From: Numida meleagris
Taxonomy: Eukaryota > Chordata > Aves > Galliformes > Numididae
NCBI RefSeq assembly: GCF_002078875.1
Contig: NC_034409.1
Coordinates: 67,181,015 to 67,245,014 of the forward strand
Length of the DNA stretch: 64,000 bases
Reading direction: 5' to 3'
Every line of letters begins with the position of its first letter. The stretch's first letter is position 1. Under the pieces are notes generated by a model. That model saw only the letters and a program-made list of their open reading frames with translations, did not search any database and was not told the DNA's origin. A program made the position numbers and the translations under genes. Positions 25,321 through 37,400 of the stretch are shown here, piece by piece.

Positions 25321-27514
25321 GTCTGTAACAATATCAAGGTTACCTTGAAAAGAGCAATGCAGCAGGCCAAAAACACGACTAAAATAGGGTAAATACATTA
25401 TCTTTGAATTGAATACTCATTAATATTTGAGCAATTTGGAGAAAACAGAGAAAACACAAATAGGTTATAATTAGGGCAGTACAACAGAGTTACTATAGCA
25501 TCATTTCAAATGGTCAGTTATCTCAAATTAGAAAGTAGATATTTTAATAAAGATCCAGCAACAGGTTTGAGAAGAGATTATGGAAAGTATTTAGAAAAAC
25601 ACTAATAGCTAGCATGCTGACTGGAAGGTGGGCTAGCCATAAAAGTTTCATTGCACATCTCAGAGCAGTAAGGCCTCTTTTTTTTGTGGACTCAGTTTCC
25701 CCACTGTAATATGGATGACTGAAATGACATTTTCATGAGCATTTTATAAGGCAAGGTTAAGCTAAGTACGTAGGTGTTATCAACCATGAAGGAATGCAGA
25801 AGGCAAAATAAGAGATTAAACTAATTAACTCTTTCTACCTATTAAAAAAATGCTTTTCATATAGAAAGAGAGGAATGCAAGATGAAGTGTGTGACACTAG
25901 CCAGGCTGAAAAGGAGTAAATTCCTCCTCCTGCACTGACATGCAATTGGGAACAACTTGCTACTCAGAAATGAACTGCTCTGCTGTCCCCAAAGCTACAG
26001 CTCTGCCAGGAAACAAAACAGGGCAAAGGTGTGTTTGAAACAACAGCAGAACAGCAGCCAGCGTGCTCTGCTGTTAGCCACGACTTTGGCCCATGCCTAT
26101 TAGCATCTTCCAGTCAGTACGTAGGTACACTTCATGAGGCAACAAATGGCAGGACTATTCCCTGTTGTCACTATGGCCTGTTATATTTAACAGTTTGCAG
26201 CCCTTGTGCCCAATCAAGCTAAATGGACAGAGCAACGTGTTCCCTGGTGGTAGCAGGAAGATCTCCCTCTTGCAAACAGTGTGTTTGGTAAACGTCACCC
26301 TTTCTTCTGTTTGCAAATTGCCACTGACTGATTTTTCATTAATGTGCTTGTTATTCGATCCCATCTGATGAGTAGGTTGTGAAAAAAGATACCTCAGTCT
26401 ATGATCTACTTTTTTTTGTGAGCATATTACTCTTGACTGTTTGCTATTCGATATTTATAGTGGTCAGTCACCCAAAATACATTTGCATTGCTTCTGTTTT
26501 CTGGATTACTTAAGAGAGAAAGAGATTAATGAGAATTTGAGTTGGCCAGACAAACTAATCCAAGAGTGAAGAGATCAGCATGCATAGATATGAGTTGCAT
26601 TTTGTGATCACCTTGTAAACTTAAAGTCCTTCATGTAAAAGGTTTGCAATGTCTTTTGCATTAGTACCTAAAGTTGAATGATATATTGATGATCAAAAAA
26701 GTAAAAAGTTTATTTTAAAGCTCTTTAGAAACCTGATAACTTGGTTCACTACTGTTATAATGGAGACATTAAAATTGAAATGAATTAATTTGCGCCGGTT
26801 TATAACAATAGTAAATTGTGACATCTTTCAACTTATTAACCTAAACAATGTGAGGTTTTATGCTTTGAATTCTTTTTAAGTCATTCTAAAATGTAACATG
26901 AAAGTGCCTCAGATTCATGGTTTTGACACTCCTCAGAGGGGCAAGTTGCCAGTCTTTAAATGAGACTCTCACTAAAATCAGACCCCAACTGCTCCTTCTG
27001 TCACCCCTCACCTTCAAAATAGGTTATTTTCGCAGAGGTATGGTGGTCTTGAACATGGAGCAAACAAATAGGCACAGCTGAAGCTGTGGGAACCTCCAGT
27101 CTCATCCAGAGTGATGCCCACCCATCACTGGCAAAAAAGATGAAAGAAGGACAACTCTCCTCCTATGTCAGAGGCTTTTCATTGCAGTCAGGCACATTAA
27201 ACTTATCTGAAGAGTTTTTCAAAAGTAGCAGAGTCATTGCCTGATCCTGGACAAAGTACAGTAATGGATAGTGTATTCCTGGGAATCATTCCACAATGGT
27301 CCATAGTGGGTTCACTGCAAGACCTAATGGTTATTTAGCCAACTGTACCATGGTTTGTTTCTACTCAGCCTTAATAACTTTCTTTGTGCAACTATATATG
27401 AAGCTGTTTCTTTTCAGAATGGTAATTGTCCTAAATATCCTGGAATAGAGCTACTATCACTACTGATGCAGTTGTTCCCGTAGTTCCAAAGCAGAAAACT
27501 GCAATAGTAACCCA

Positions 27515-27526
27515 AGAGGGCGCTGG
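27515..27526 (+). promoter_or_regulatory. CTCF-like core motif, forward
   Basis: The 12-mer AGAGGGCGCTGG fits the central, most conserved part of the CTCF consensus (AG(A/G)(G/T)GGC(A/G)(C/G)). The flanking 5' bases fit only partly. It stands out because CpG-containing GC words are rare in this AT-rich stretch. Binding is inference only. Confidence 0.4.
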
Positions 27527-27891
27527 TCCTAAGTGCTCTGACTGTGCCTAGAAGCCAGTAGAACTTCTTCCTATTCTACCATGGATTTGCCAGGAGGTGG
27601 TCTTTGTCTTATGTTCCCCAGTTTGTAAATGGATAACAGACTTCCAGACTTTCTTCTCTGAACAGCTGTATTTCATCTATGTATATATAACTCTTGGGTC
27701 CATACAATTGCACAAAAAGAAAATAAACTTGATATTTGTTGCTGATTGTTTAGTCTAAGTAGGAAACATGGAATAATAGTATTGTAGTAGAAATTCCTTA
27801 TGGTGGTAATTTAAGTAGCTGAACTTTGTCCAGGTATTACTGAAAAATAATTGATGAAGCAAATGCTGAAAACACAGGCAAGAAAAAATAA

Positions 27892-27916
27892 AATAATGAA
27901 AATAATGAAAATAATG
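27892..27916. repeat. 9-base tandem repeat (AATAATGAA)
   Basis: Two full perfect units are followed by a partial third. Confidence 0.9.
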
Positions 27917-28628
27917 TACTAGCTGACAAGAAATGATTTCTGCATTAATACAGCATCAACTTACTGATCATATTAACAATTTTCTATTACATTTGATGTC
28001 CTGTAAATCCTGTGATAATTCAGTTGTTAAAGTTGTCTGTGGCAGGCATAAGAATTACCGAAACCTGGGAGTAATAGTAGAAAGCTAGTGGATAAATTTA
28101 ACTTTAAATATTTAACTTTAAATAGAGATTATACAATTGATTAGTTACTACTTGACATGCTGAAGTCTTTTCTTACTAAATTCAATTTAAATAGTGACTA
28201 ATTTAGAGGTAGTTGTACAAGACTTTTCACAAGCAAAGGAGAAAGGACTGTCTATACGCTGCAGTCAGCTCCCGTTCATGTGTTTATCCAAGATGAGGCC
28301 TGCATTTCCATGTCTCCATGACTATAGTGGCTCTTCCAGACCCAGCAGAGCTCTATCTGTCTACGTGAGGGCAATCTGCAAGGTACCACTCGATGAATAT
28401 GATATAACTTGTGACCTAGCCAGATGGCTGGTCATGGTCTCTGTCTCCAGGTACTGTAAATCTCCTCTACACTTAACTGAGGGGGAAAGGCTTATAAATT
28501 TCAGCCCATCAAACAGCCCTGTTTTACTTAATATTTTATAGACCTGTTTTGATTTTGGTGGTTGTCTAATGAATATGCACCTGTATTTACTCCAGAATTC
28601 CTAGCTGCATGTTATTCAATAAACACTT

Positions 28629-28640
28629 CCAGCGCCCTCT
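28629..28640 (-). promoter_or_regulatory. CTCF-like core motif, reverse
   Basis: The same 12-mer, AGAGGGCGCTGG, occurs here on the minus strand, about 1.1 kb from the forward copy and facing it. Its 5' flank on the minus strand is AT-rich and matches the upstream part of the CTCF consensus poorly. Confidence 0.35.
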
Positions 28641-30231
28641 ATTTAAATGAGCACACTGTTCTATAAAACTAAACTAAATGCCAACTCAAATGATGACGGA
28701 AAATGATGTTGAATTGTAAATTGTTAGTGAAGAATGACGACAGGTGCTAGAACTATAATCTGTTCCACTGAACAACATGTTTTCCTTCTGGAGCTACTGA
28801 TCATCAGTCTGACTGTTTTACTTGCAAGAAGAGATGTTCTTTCATGCTGTATTTTCAGTTGTCCAAACTGGATCTCTTATAGGTTGCTGCAGCCCTTCTT
28901 TCTGCTTTAATTGCTAACAGCAGAATACAGGCAAAGTTCTGAGCAAAATTAGAAGACAATCAAAAAGCATCTGACAGTGGCCTACTCAACAGCTTGCATT
29001 GCTCTTCCCAGCAATACATTTGACAATGAACACAAGATCTCATACATGGAGATGATTACAGAAAGTCTCCATGGATTTGAAATAATTTGAGCAAGAAAAA
29101 CGCGTGTGGAGCAGATGCAGATACATAGCGACAATGAGATTTAGCAACAGGAGGCAGCAAACCAAATGGTAATGTTAGGTGGAAAAGGAGTTAAACCAGT
29201 TTCATCTCAGCTGGCATTTGTTCCTTTTTTCACAGTTTATAGCTGAAGGCAAAGTATTGCAGTTATTGAACACAAGGGGCCAATTCTCTGACTGAAAGAG
29301 TCAAGCCCAAGTAAAAAATAAAGCATTTGATCCAACAGAAATACACAAATAAAGAACTACATTCTAATATATAGAAGAAAATACTGTGTTGCTTTCTTCA
29401 CCTGAAGCTAAGCCTTCACAGAAATCTGATGATCTTATTTAGTCCATAGATTAAGATCTGAGTAGAAATGTAATAAAATTACAATAAAGGTTATGTATCA
29501 ATAAGGTGTCAGTTGTGCGCAGGGATGAAGTATTCTAGTCATAATTAAATTTCAAATCTAATTATAATTCGAGTACTCCTTTTAATTACATTGCTATATT
29601 TTGCTTTTGTAGGAAGATGATTGGTATAGCATCTTTTATCTGTAATTTTCTTTTAATTAAAAAATGTAAATAAATCAAAACCACCTACTTAAAATATTTA
29701 CATCTTAAATGAAAACAACAAAAAATGTAGGAATTTCTCCACCTGTGTTTTATCTACCAAATCACATCTAGGTCTACTTTTTTCCTAATGAAGTGGTGAA
29801 TTTTACATTATTTATTTCACATACCCAGAATAGCTGAGGACTTTGGAGAAGGGAGAAAAAAGAGCTTCCTCAAAGCAAAGCCTCTAAGACAGGAGAGATA
29901 TTCAACCTTTTTTCTAAAGATATTGAGACTGCAGGACATCTGTGAAAAGCTGCTAGGCACTTCTCTACCCTTCACTCCCCCATTCAGTCCCAGCAGATTC
30001 AACCGTTCAATAGCACAGCAATTTGGGGTGCCTGCCTTTATTAATACAAGTCCTTTTGTGCTTGCATTCTTTGTTTTCCCTGCATTTCTATGAAGTACTT
30101 AGTTATAGTCAGTTAGTATCACCAGCCGGCATGCTAACACTATGATGGTTTGAGCAATTCCTTTTTCTCCCTGCCATTAGACTTCCTGATGGCTTGATTT
30201 TAAAAAAGTCTTTCTTCTTTTTCCTTGTGGT

Positions 30232-31482
30232 AACCAACATGGCTTCACCAAGGACAAATCATGCCTAAACTTGTTGGCCTTTTATGATGGAGTTAGAGTC
30301 AGGGGATAAAGAAAGGGCAACTGATGTCATCTACCTGGACTTGTGCAAAGCATTTGACACTGACCTGCATGACATCCTGGTTGCTAAATCAGAGAAAAAT
30401 GGATTTGATGGATGGACCACTTGCTGTATAAGGAGTTAGCTGGATGGTCTCACTCAGACAGTTGCACTCAACAGCACAACGTCCAGGTGGAGACCGGTGA
30501 TGAGTGGTGCTCCTCAGGGACCGATGCTATTTTACTTATCTGTAGGCAGTATGGACAGTGGGATCAAGTTCACCCTCAGGAATTTTGTAGATAATACCAA
30601 GCTGAGTGATGCAGTTGACACACTAGAGCGAAGGGATACCATCCAGAGGGACCTTGATGGGTTTGACAGGTGGGTGCATACCAACCTCATGAAGTTCAGC
30701 AAGGCCAAGTGCAAGGTCCTGCATCTGGGTCAGGGCAATCTCAAGCACAGATAGATACAAGCTGGGTGGAGAACAGCTTGAGAGTAGCCCCAAGAAGAAG
30801 GATTTGGGGATATTGGTTGATGAAGGACTCAATGCGAGCCAGGAGTGTGTACCTGCAGCCCAGAAGGCCAACCGTATCCTGGGTTGCATCCAGAGAAGCG
30901 TGACCAGCAGGTCAAGGGAGATGATTCTGCCCCTTTACTCTGCCACATGAGACCCCACCTGGAGTATTGTGTCCAGCTCTGGGGCCTGTAACACATGAAG
31001 GACATCGAGCTGCTGGAGTGGGTCCAGAGGAGGGCCACGAAGATGATCAGAGGGCTGGAGCACATCCCCTCCAGGGACAGGCTGAGAGAGTTTGGGCTGT
31101 TCAGCCTGGAGAAGAGAAAACTCGCGGGGGAGACCTTATAGCAGCTTTCCAGTACCTGAAGGGGGCCTACAGAAAAGCTGGGGAAGGACTTTTTAGAAGA
31201 GCATGTAGTGACAGGACAAGGGGAAATGGCTTTAGACTGGAAGATGGTAGATTTAGACTAGATAACAGGAAGAAATTCTTTATTGTGAGGGTGGTGAGAC
31301 GCTGGAGCAGGTTGCCCAGAGATGTTGTGGATGCCCCACTGCCTGGAGGTGTTCAATGCCAGGCTGGATGGGTCTTTGAGCAACCTGGTATAGAGGGAGG
31401 TGTCCCTGCCTATAGCAGAGGGTTGGAACTAGATGATCTTTAAGGTCCTTTCCAATTCCAACCATTCTATGATCCTATGACT
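30232..31482 (+). mobile_element. CR1 LINE, longest copy in the window, RT through 3' end
   Basis: The copy starts inside the RT domain (aacatggcttcaccaaggac) and runs to a complete 3' end (ccattctatgatcctatga). Landmarks in order are a decayed YLDLCKAFDT region near 30335-30360, SGAPQG near 30500 (CR1 usually SGVPQG), NFVDNTKLSD near 30580-30610, [13 protein letters not shown] near 30705-30740, the QRRATKM-like region near 31020-31050, RTRGNGFRLEDGRFRLDNRK near 31210-31270, and RVVRRWSRLPRDVVDAP near 31285-31340. Several frameshifts and stops break it up. The catalytic FADD box has become FVDN, so both active-site aspartates of the pair are not kept. It is a dead, 5'-truncated copy. Confidence 0.93.
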
Positions 31483-34400
31483 CTTGACCATCTGACTGAC
31501 CAAAACAGACAACCATTTTTTGTTCTTTTGTGACAGGGTCTCAGTTCGCATGTGTACCTGCTCCACTTCGAGTTACTCTTTCCTCAGTAGAGACAGGAGA
31601 GAGTGCAAGGCACTCCAGGCTGAGATTCCCCAGAGCCTCGGCTTTGGAATAAATCCTTTGCTGTTCCTATGCCAAATACTTCTCTTATTATGTGTTAAAA
31701 CTCGTTTTACCTTTTGCATGAACTCCTTATACAGGTGGCTTGTAATCCACAGACGTTTCCACCTGACAGCTGGGACACCTTGTATGAGCTTATATTTTCT
31801 AGTGCTCAGCTTTATTCTATCTCTAGCTACCATACAGCAAGAACAAGGTCTTGAAGGGTAAGATGTTTCTGACTTTTTTCATCAACAAGTTTAATTGCAA
31901 CATTTTATGTTGGGATTACTTTTTGTTTCCCTCAACCTCTATCCCGTTTGTTTCTGGTGCACTGAGTCCCTCACTTTTTTTTTCCTTTTTAAATTTACTT
32001 CTCTTCTGTTTACCACCTTTCTCCAGCTGAAAAAAAAAATCAACAATTTTTAATGAAGACTTAATCACTGACTGCAGTTCTACATATCAATTCAAACAGA
32101 TTGGATATACCCCTTTCTCTTTGCTTGGAACACCAGCTATTTTATGAAAGAAAGCTATTAGCTTAATACAGCAAATCTTTTGTAAGCCCATGTTGTATTT
32201 TATGTTATTTTCCATTTATCCCATATATTTATTGTATTTTACAAAATTTTCTTTAAAGCCTTACTCAAAACTGATAGCAAAGAAGCACGTTTATAGTTGC
32301 TCAAATACTTTTCCAACTCCTAAAAACATATATATTTCAAATCTATATGTAATCACATACGTAAAACTTCATGTATAAGTTTGTGTGTAGTTATTCTATT
32401 CTTACACAGTACTATCTTCACTTGGTAGCTGTTTTTGCCATATCTCATCAGAAATCAGACTATGTTTCTTCACAGTACTGGAGTGGAAGTTAGCTGAGAC
32501 CTCAAATCCAGAATGAATTAAACTCTTTGAGCATTGTTGTCCTTGTTTGTGATAATTATCTCCACTTTCATTTGCACATTTTATTCCTATTAGCTGACTT
32601 GTCTTTGTTTTCCATATTCAGTATTACTATGTTAATGGCAAAAGACAAACTTAATATCTCCATTTTTCCTCTCTACACAATCCTATTATAGTTCTGTTTT
32701 CTCTTTCCTTAGTTTTCTCCTATCTATATGCCTGAGGAAAAAAAAAAACAAACTACTTTTCTACTATTCTTTGCAAAGTATACATTAGCTTTACTGCTGG
32801 CAATTCTTGCTTTACCAATACAACTCCTGAACTTTAAAGACAGTTTTCTTGGCTGTTCATTCCTTTTCAGTCCTTCTAGGTTTTTTTGTTTTTTTTGCCT
32901 ATTTCTACAATACAAGTATTTGGGGTACATTTTTTGTTGGATATTTCCCCTTTCACTGAGATACAAATTCTTCACCAAATTTTGAAATGTGGATTTAAGA
33001 AATTCTAAACTTCTTCTGTATTCAAGTCCATAGCTTTTCATCACAATCCATTTCAAAAACTACATTTATTTGAGTTTGTCTTTTTGAACTCAACCTTTGA
33101 ACCTTCACTCATCCTGCCTTTTAATTTAAGCTGAAGCAACTCATGGTCACTCTTTCCAAGGGTTATTTTCTACCACCGTTTCCCTCAAACAAGTCTAAAT
33201 TAGTATTGATTTTCAGTTGTTCAGAGAATTTTGTTGAAAGAAACAATCCTCCCATTGTATTCAGTCATAACTTGACTTTACCGTTAATCCTAGGATTTGA
33301 GCTGCAAACTACGGTTGACCTGTTAGCCCCTCATTACCAGAATGAAAATGAACATAAGCTCCACTTTGGAACAGATTGGGCACAGAAATTAAATATGCTC
33401 TTTAAATTCAAGTAGACTATTTACATGTATATGGTTAATCATATGTGTATTTTACTCCCGGATTGGGGCAGTCTTGTGAACTGGATTAAACAAATTATTT
33501 AAAGTGTCCTTGAATCTACAAAAATGCATTATAAGAAGTGTATGAGCATTTGCTAGTGCATTCAGACAGGTCCTTAGTTCATTCAAAATTAATAAAATAG
33601 TTTTTGATCCTTATCCACAAATTCTCTTCACTATTAATTGTAATGGAGAATGCTTCTTCACTTCCATGATTTGTAGTTTCTCTGCAAGTGAGAAAGAGTG
33701 GATGGCAAAGAACAGGTATTTGCATTACCTAATCTACATACTTGCCAACAGAAGAGCACAGAGGAAGCTGACCGATCTGTTCCTAGCCCCTGACAGCTTT
33801 CCAGATATAAAGAGGAGGGTGCAAAGTAGCAGGTAGAAGAGACAGACTACATAATCCATACAGAACTTTATATACCTGGAGAGGGTCACCAGTACATATG
33901 GCTGTTGTACAGAGATTACTTAGGCTGTCTTGACACAGTTTATCAATGTCAGTGACAATTCAGATGTTAATGCTCCCTTCCTTCTTGTTGCCATTATTCT
34001 TCTGGTGATGACCAATCCCGCAGCAGATCCAGTAGTAGGAAATATATGAGCAGTTCTCATTTGGTTCAGCACCAAATTACGCAGATTAGTTTAATCTGCT
34101 GATGAAGACAGTTTGAGCTGACCTTGCTGAGTCTGCACTGAGGCTGACCGGGGTACATTCACACATTGGCTCATACAGGCAGCACTGCAAATGTCAGAGC
34201 TTACAGCTGGTAGGCAGCCTCCCAAGCTGCTGGGAAGCCTGTAATGTATTCACCACCCAGGTATTAGAAACTTATTTTGCTATCTATGGCTTTATTTTCC
34301 AGAGGATTCAATTGCAGGATGCACGTGCTCCAGGATGGCTATCGCCATGTTCCTTCTCTGCAGGTTAGACCTTTAAATGTAGGAGATGTTGCACCCAAAA

Positions 34401-37400
34401 CAAAAGAGGACACAAGTACCTGTATATCACCTCATCACTGGCCTACAACATGTATATGCTCCAGGGAGGTGTAAAACAACTGCAAGGAGCTGGTTTAGCC
34501 AGGCTTGTTTTTTTCTCTCAGTCTCAGATTTGAAGTTAGGAGAGCTTACCATACATTGGATAACTGCAGTGCTCTTCTTAGATAAATAAAGTTCTGGCTC
34601 AATGCCTATTAGCATTACCTAACAAAATCTTAATTAGTCTAGAATTGAAAATACTGTTAAAGTTCATATTAGCACATCAAGTGACTATAGCCAGACAGGT
34701 TTTTTTCAGAGTCCCAGTGTTCCTGTTAACAGTTTTGGCTTGTTGGTCTTTACATTTAACTTTAGCACTCACATTTCTCTAATTTTCAAATATACTTAAT
34801 GTGCATGAAGCACTCGTAGACCATCGGATCACAAAAGGACTCCTCTCATCTCAAACTATCCATAAATTAAAACTTTAATATTGACAAAGTCATCCCCAAG
34901 CAGCAAAAGTCTTAGTAACTGCAACAGATGTATAGCAGAACAGAAAGAGGTAAATAACTCAAATATTTAAATACATTTTGTATATATTGATAATACTTGG
35001 CCTTGAAGAGAGAAAATAATAAGCCAAACCAGAAGGTTCTAAGTCAGATTCTAAAAAAAGCAATACTAAATTCTTCAACAAGCTCAAATATCTGACTCCG
35101 TATTGCTCCCTTGGTTAGAAGCAACATCATGATGGTGGTCAGACTCAAGCAGCTACAGCAGTATATCCTTCCTCAACACATCACAGGAAAAAACAGATCA
35201 CAATTATTTTTGGACTGGATGCTGCCAAAGCAGTTGCCGTTGCTTCCAGACATACCCCTTGCCAAAGGTCACCAGCCACTGAGGAGCCTGCAGGATACGT
35301 GCTCCTCATCCATGGCAGCTCACAGCCTGGTGTGCTAATGGAAAATGCCATCATCTTCCTTTTGCCTCCACACTTTGATATGCAATCTATAATGCTGTAA
35401 GGGTGACTGCAAGGCCCTTTCCACTAGTGTGACCACCATGGATCTGGGGAGGGAAGACATTTCACTGCCATGGCCAAATCCAGCTGAACTGCCCAATTGG
35501 AGTCCAGAGGCACATGCAGCCAAATGAAACATCTCACAGCAGTACCAAAGTCACTGCTGAAGGAATGGAGCTGCCATGAAAGTTTTAATGGATGGTTTAT
35601 GGCTCAAATGATTTGGAGTGTTTTTTGTTTTGTTTTTTTGTTTGTTTGTTTTTTGTTTTTTTTTTTAAATGTGCCATGCTTTCCCTTCGAAAATCATAGT
35701 AAGAATTCACGTGACTTCAGAACCAGGCCAAAGCCAAACACCTTTGAGACCATGTCCTTCACACACGCTGAACAGGGCAGGGGAGGGAGAGGAATAGTGT
35801 TTTTCATTTAGCATGGCTGTGTAAGTGCCAGTTTTCTAGCAGGATTTTCTCACTAAAGCATCTTTACAGAGCCAAGCTTGCTCTCCCTTTTTTATTTTTT
35901 TTATGATTTTTTTTATTTTTATTTTTTTAAATGTGACTGTTTTGGCCTGCAGAAGTAGTTACTGGACTGCTCTTTTGCAACTTGGCTGTAGCCAGTGTCT
36001 CTAGGTGATCACAAAAGCGTACGCTGTTTTGCAATAACTCCCATCTCAATGCGCAGTTCCAGAGCGGCCCTCTCACAGAGCAGCTCAGGAGTTTCCTTCA
36101 TGAATTGTATCCCTGCCAGTTGCTGATCTCCCCACAGCAGCACAAGCCAGACTTTCTTACAGGCTGTTAATATTTTCCACGCCAGTCTCCAGTGCCAAGT
36201 TCTCCCACAGCTCACTACAAGTTTCCCGATGAGATGGGTTTTTCACAGCCCATGCAAGGGACTCTCACAGGCTGCTCAGGCCAGGCCTCTGCTGCCCTGC
36301 CAACACCTGTTGTGTGTGCCCCCTCCGAGGGAAGGTCCATGCAACAAGGTGGGGCTCAGTCTCACATACAGAAGCATAATCCTGAGTGAAGCCTGAGATT
36401 CCAGTAGGCGGATGCCAACATCACCAGAATCAAAGTGTGGCCTGCTTGGGCCCACAGCCATTGCTCCTCCAGCACAAGGGCAGTAGGTTTCCTCCTGGGT
36501 TTCCCAGGGAAAACAGGCACAGTGCCACCAGCAGCTGGGAAGGCAGCTGGGCTTGGCTCCAGGCAAGTAGTGGTGATTAAGCTGTGCCAGGCCCAGAGGA
36601 GTCTGGGGAACGCAGTGACTCAGAAGCACACCTCTGGCTCTGTCCTTCCCCAGGCATGGAGGGTGGCTGGCTGCAGCCCATGTGCTGACTGGATGTTCAC
36701 CCCCATCGTGTCTGCATCCCCAAGTCCCTCACCTTGCACATCCAGTCCACAGGGAATGTCCCTACCCTTGGTGAAGCCACATGGGGAGCTCAGAGCTGCC
36801 CTAGCCAAGGGATCTCTCTGGTTAAAAACTGACCTGTCAGGAGCAAGGAGACAACAGAAATGGGGCCCATGCTGGCCAGGGAACAGAGAGAAGGAAGAGT
36901 GTGTCTGAGAGAAAAACAGGCCCCATATTGCACTGGTCTTGTGGTGCTCAGAAGGATGTCCTGCAAGGACCATATAGCTGCAGACACAAGGGTCAAGTGG
37001 TATGAGTCACTTCAGTCCACTCATTTTTACTGTAAAACAGAAAAAAATAACCCCACTTCTGTTTTTGGAAGCTGTGTTATTATTTTCTTGGCAAGACTGG
37101 ACAAAGCAGGGATCTGCCTGGCTACAGGTGGGGGGAAGTAACCAGGGGCAGATGCAGGAACCAAAGGGGACAAAGAGCTGTGCGCCAGCCACCTCTGCAT
37201 TGTCCTGCAGCAGTCTCCAGTACAATGTGTCCACAGCAGGCAGGAACATCCCCAGGAAGGGCACAAGTTTTGATGACAGTGCTTTTGATGTAAAGCTTCA
37301 AGCTCTGTGTCCTAGAAGATGATACAAGGATCTACACTTTTTCCCCCCCTCACATACTAGATTCTTAACCCTAAAAAGATCACAGAAAAGCATGCACAAG

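Larger units (their letters stand above)
25321..30231. other. unique non-coding DNA with candidate regulatory motifs
   Basis: No gene is supported. The longest frame (28194-28541, 115 codons) has no recognisable domain. The stretch contains two CTCF-like cores, a 9-base tandem repeat near 27.9 kb and an AT-rich block with TAATTA-type homeodomain words at about 29550-29660. Confidence 0.55.

Noticed and set aside
32724..33056. 110-codon minus-strand frame rich in K and R
   Set aside because: It lies in a T-rich stretch, so the minus strand is A-rich and gives lysine-rich frames by composition. It might include an old repeat, but I could not support one.
36435..36908. 157-codon plus-strand frame, one of the longest in the window
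   Set aside because: No recognisable domain, an opposite-strand frame overlaps it, and the region is GC-richer, which lowers stop frequency. No splice or promoter signal was seen.
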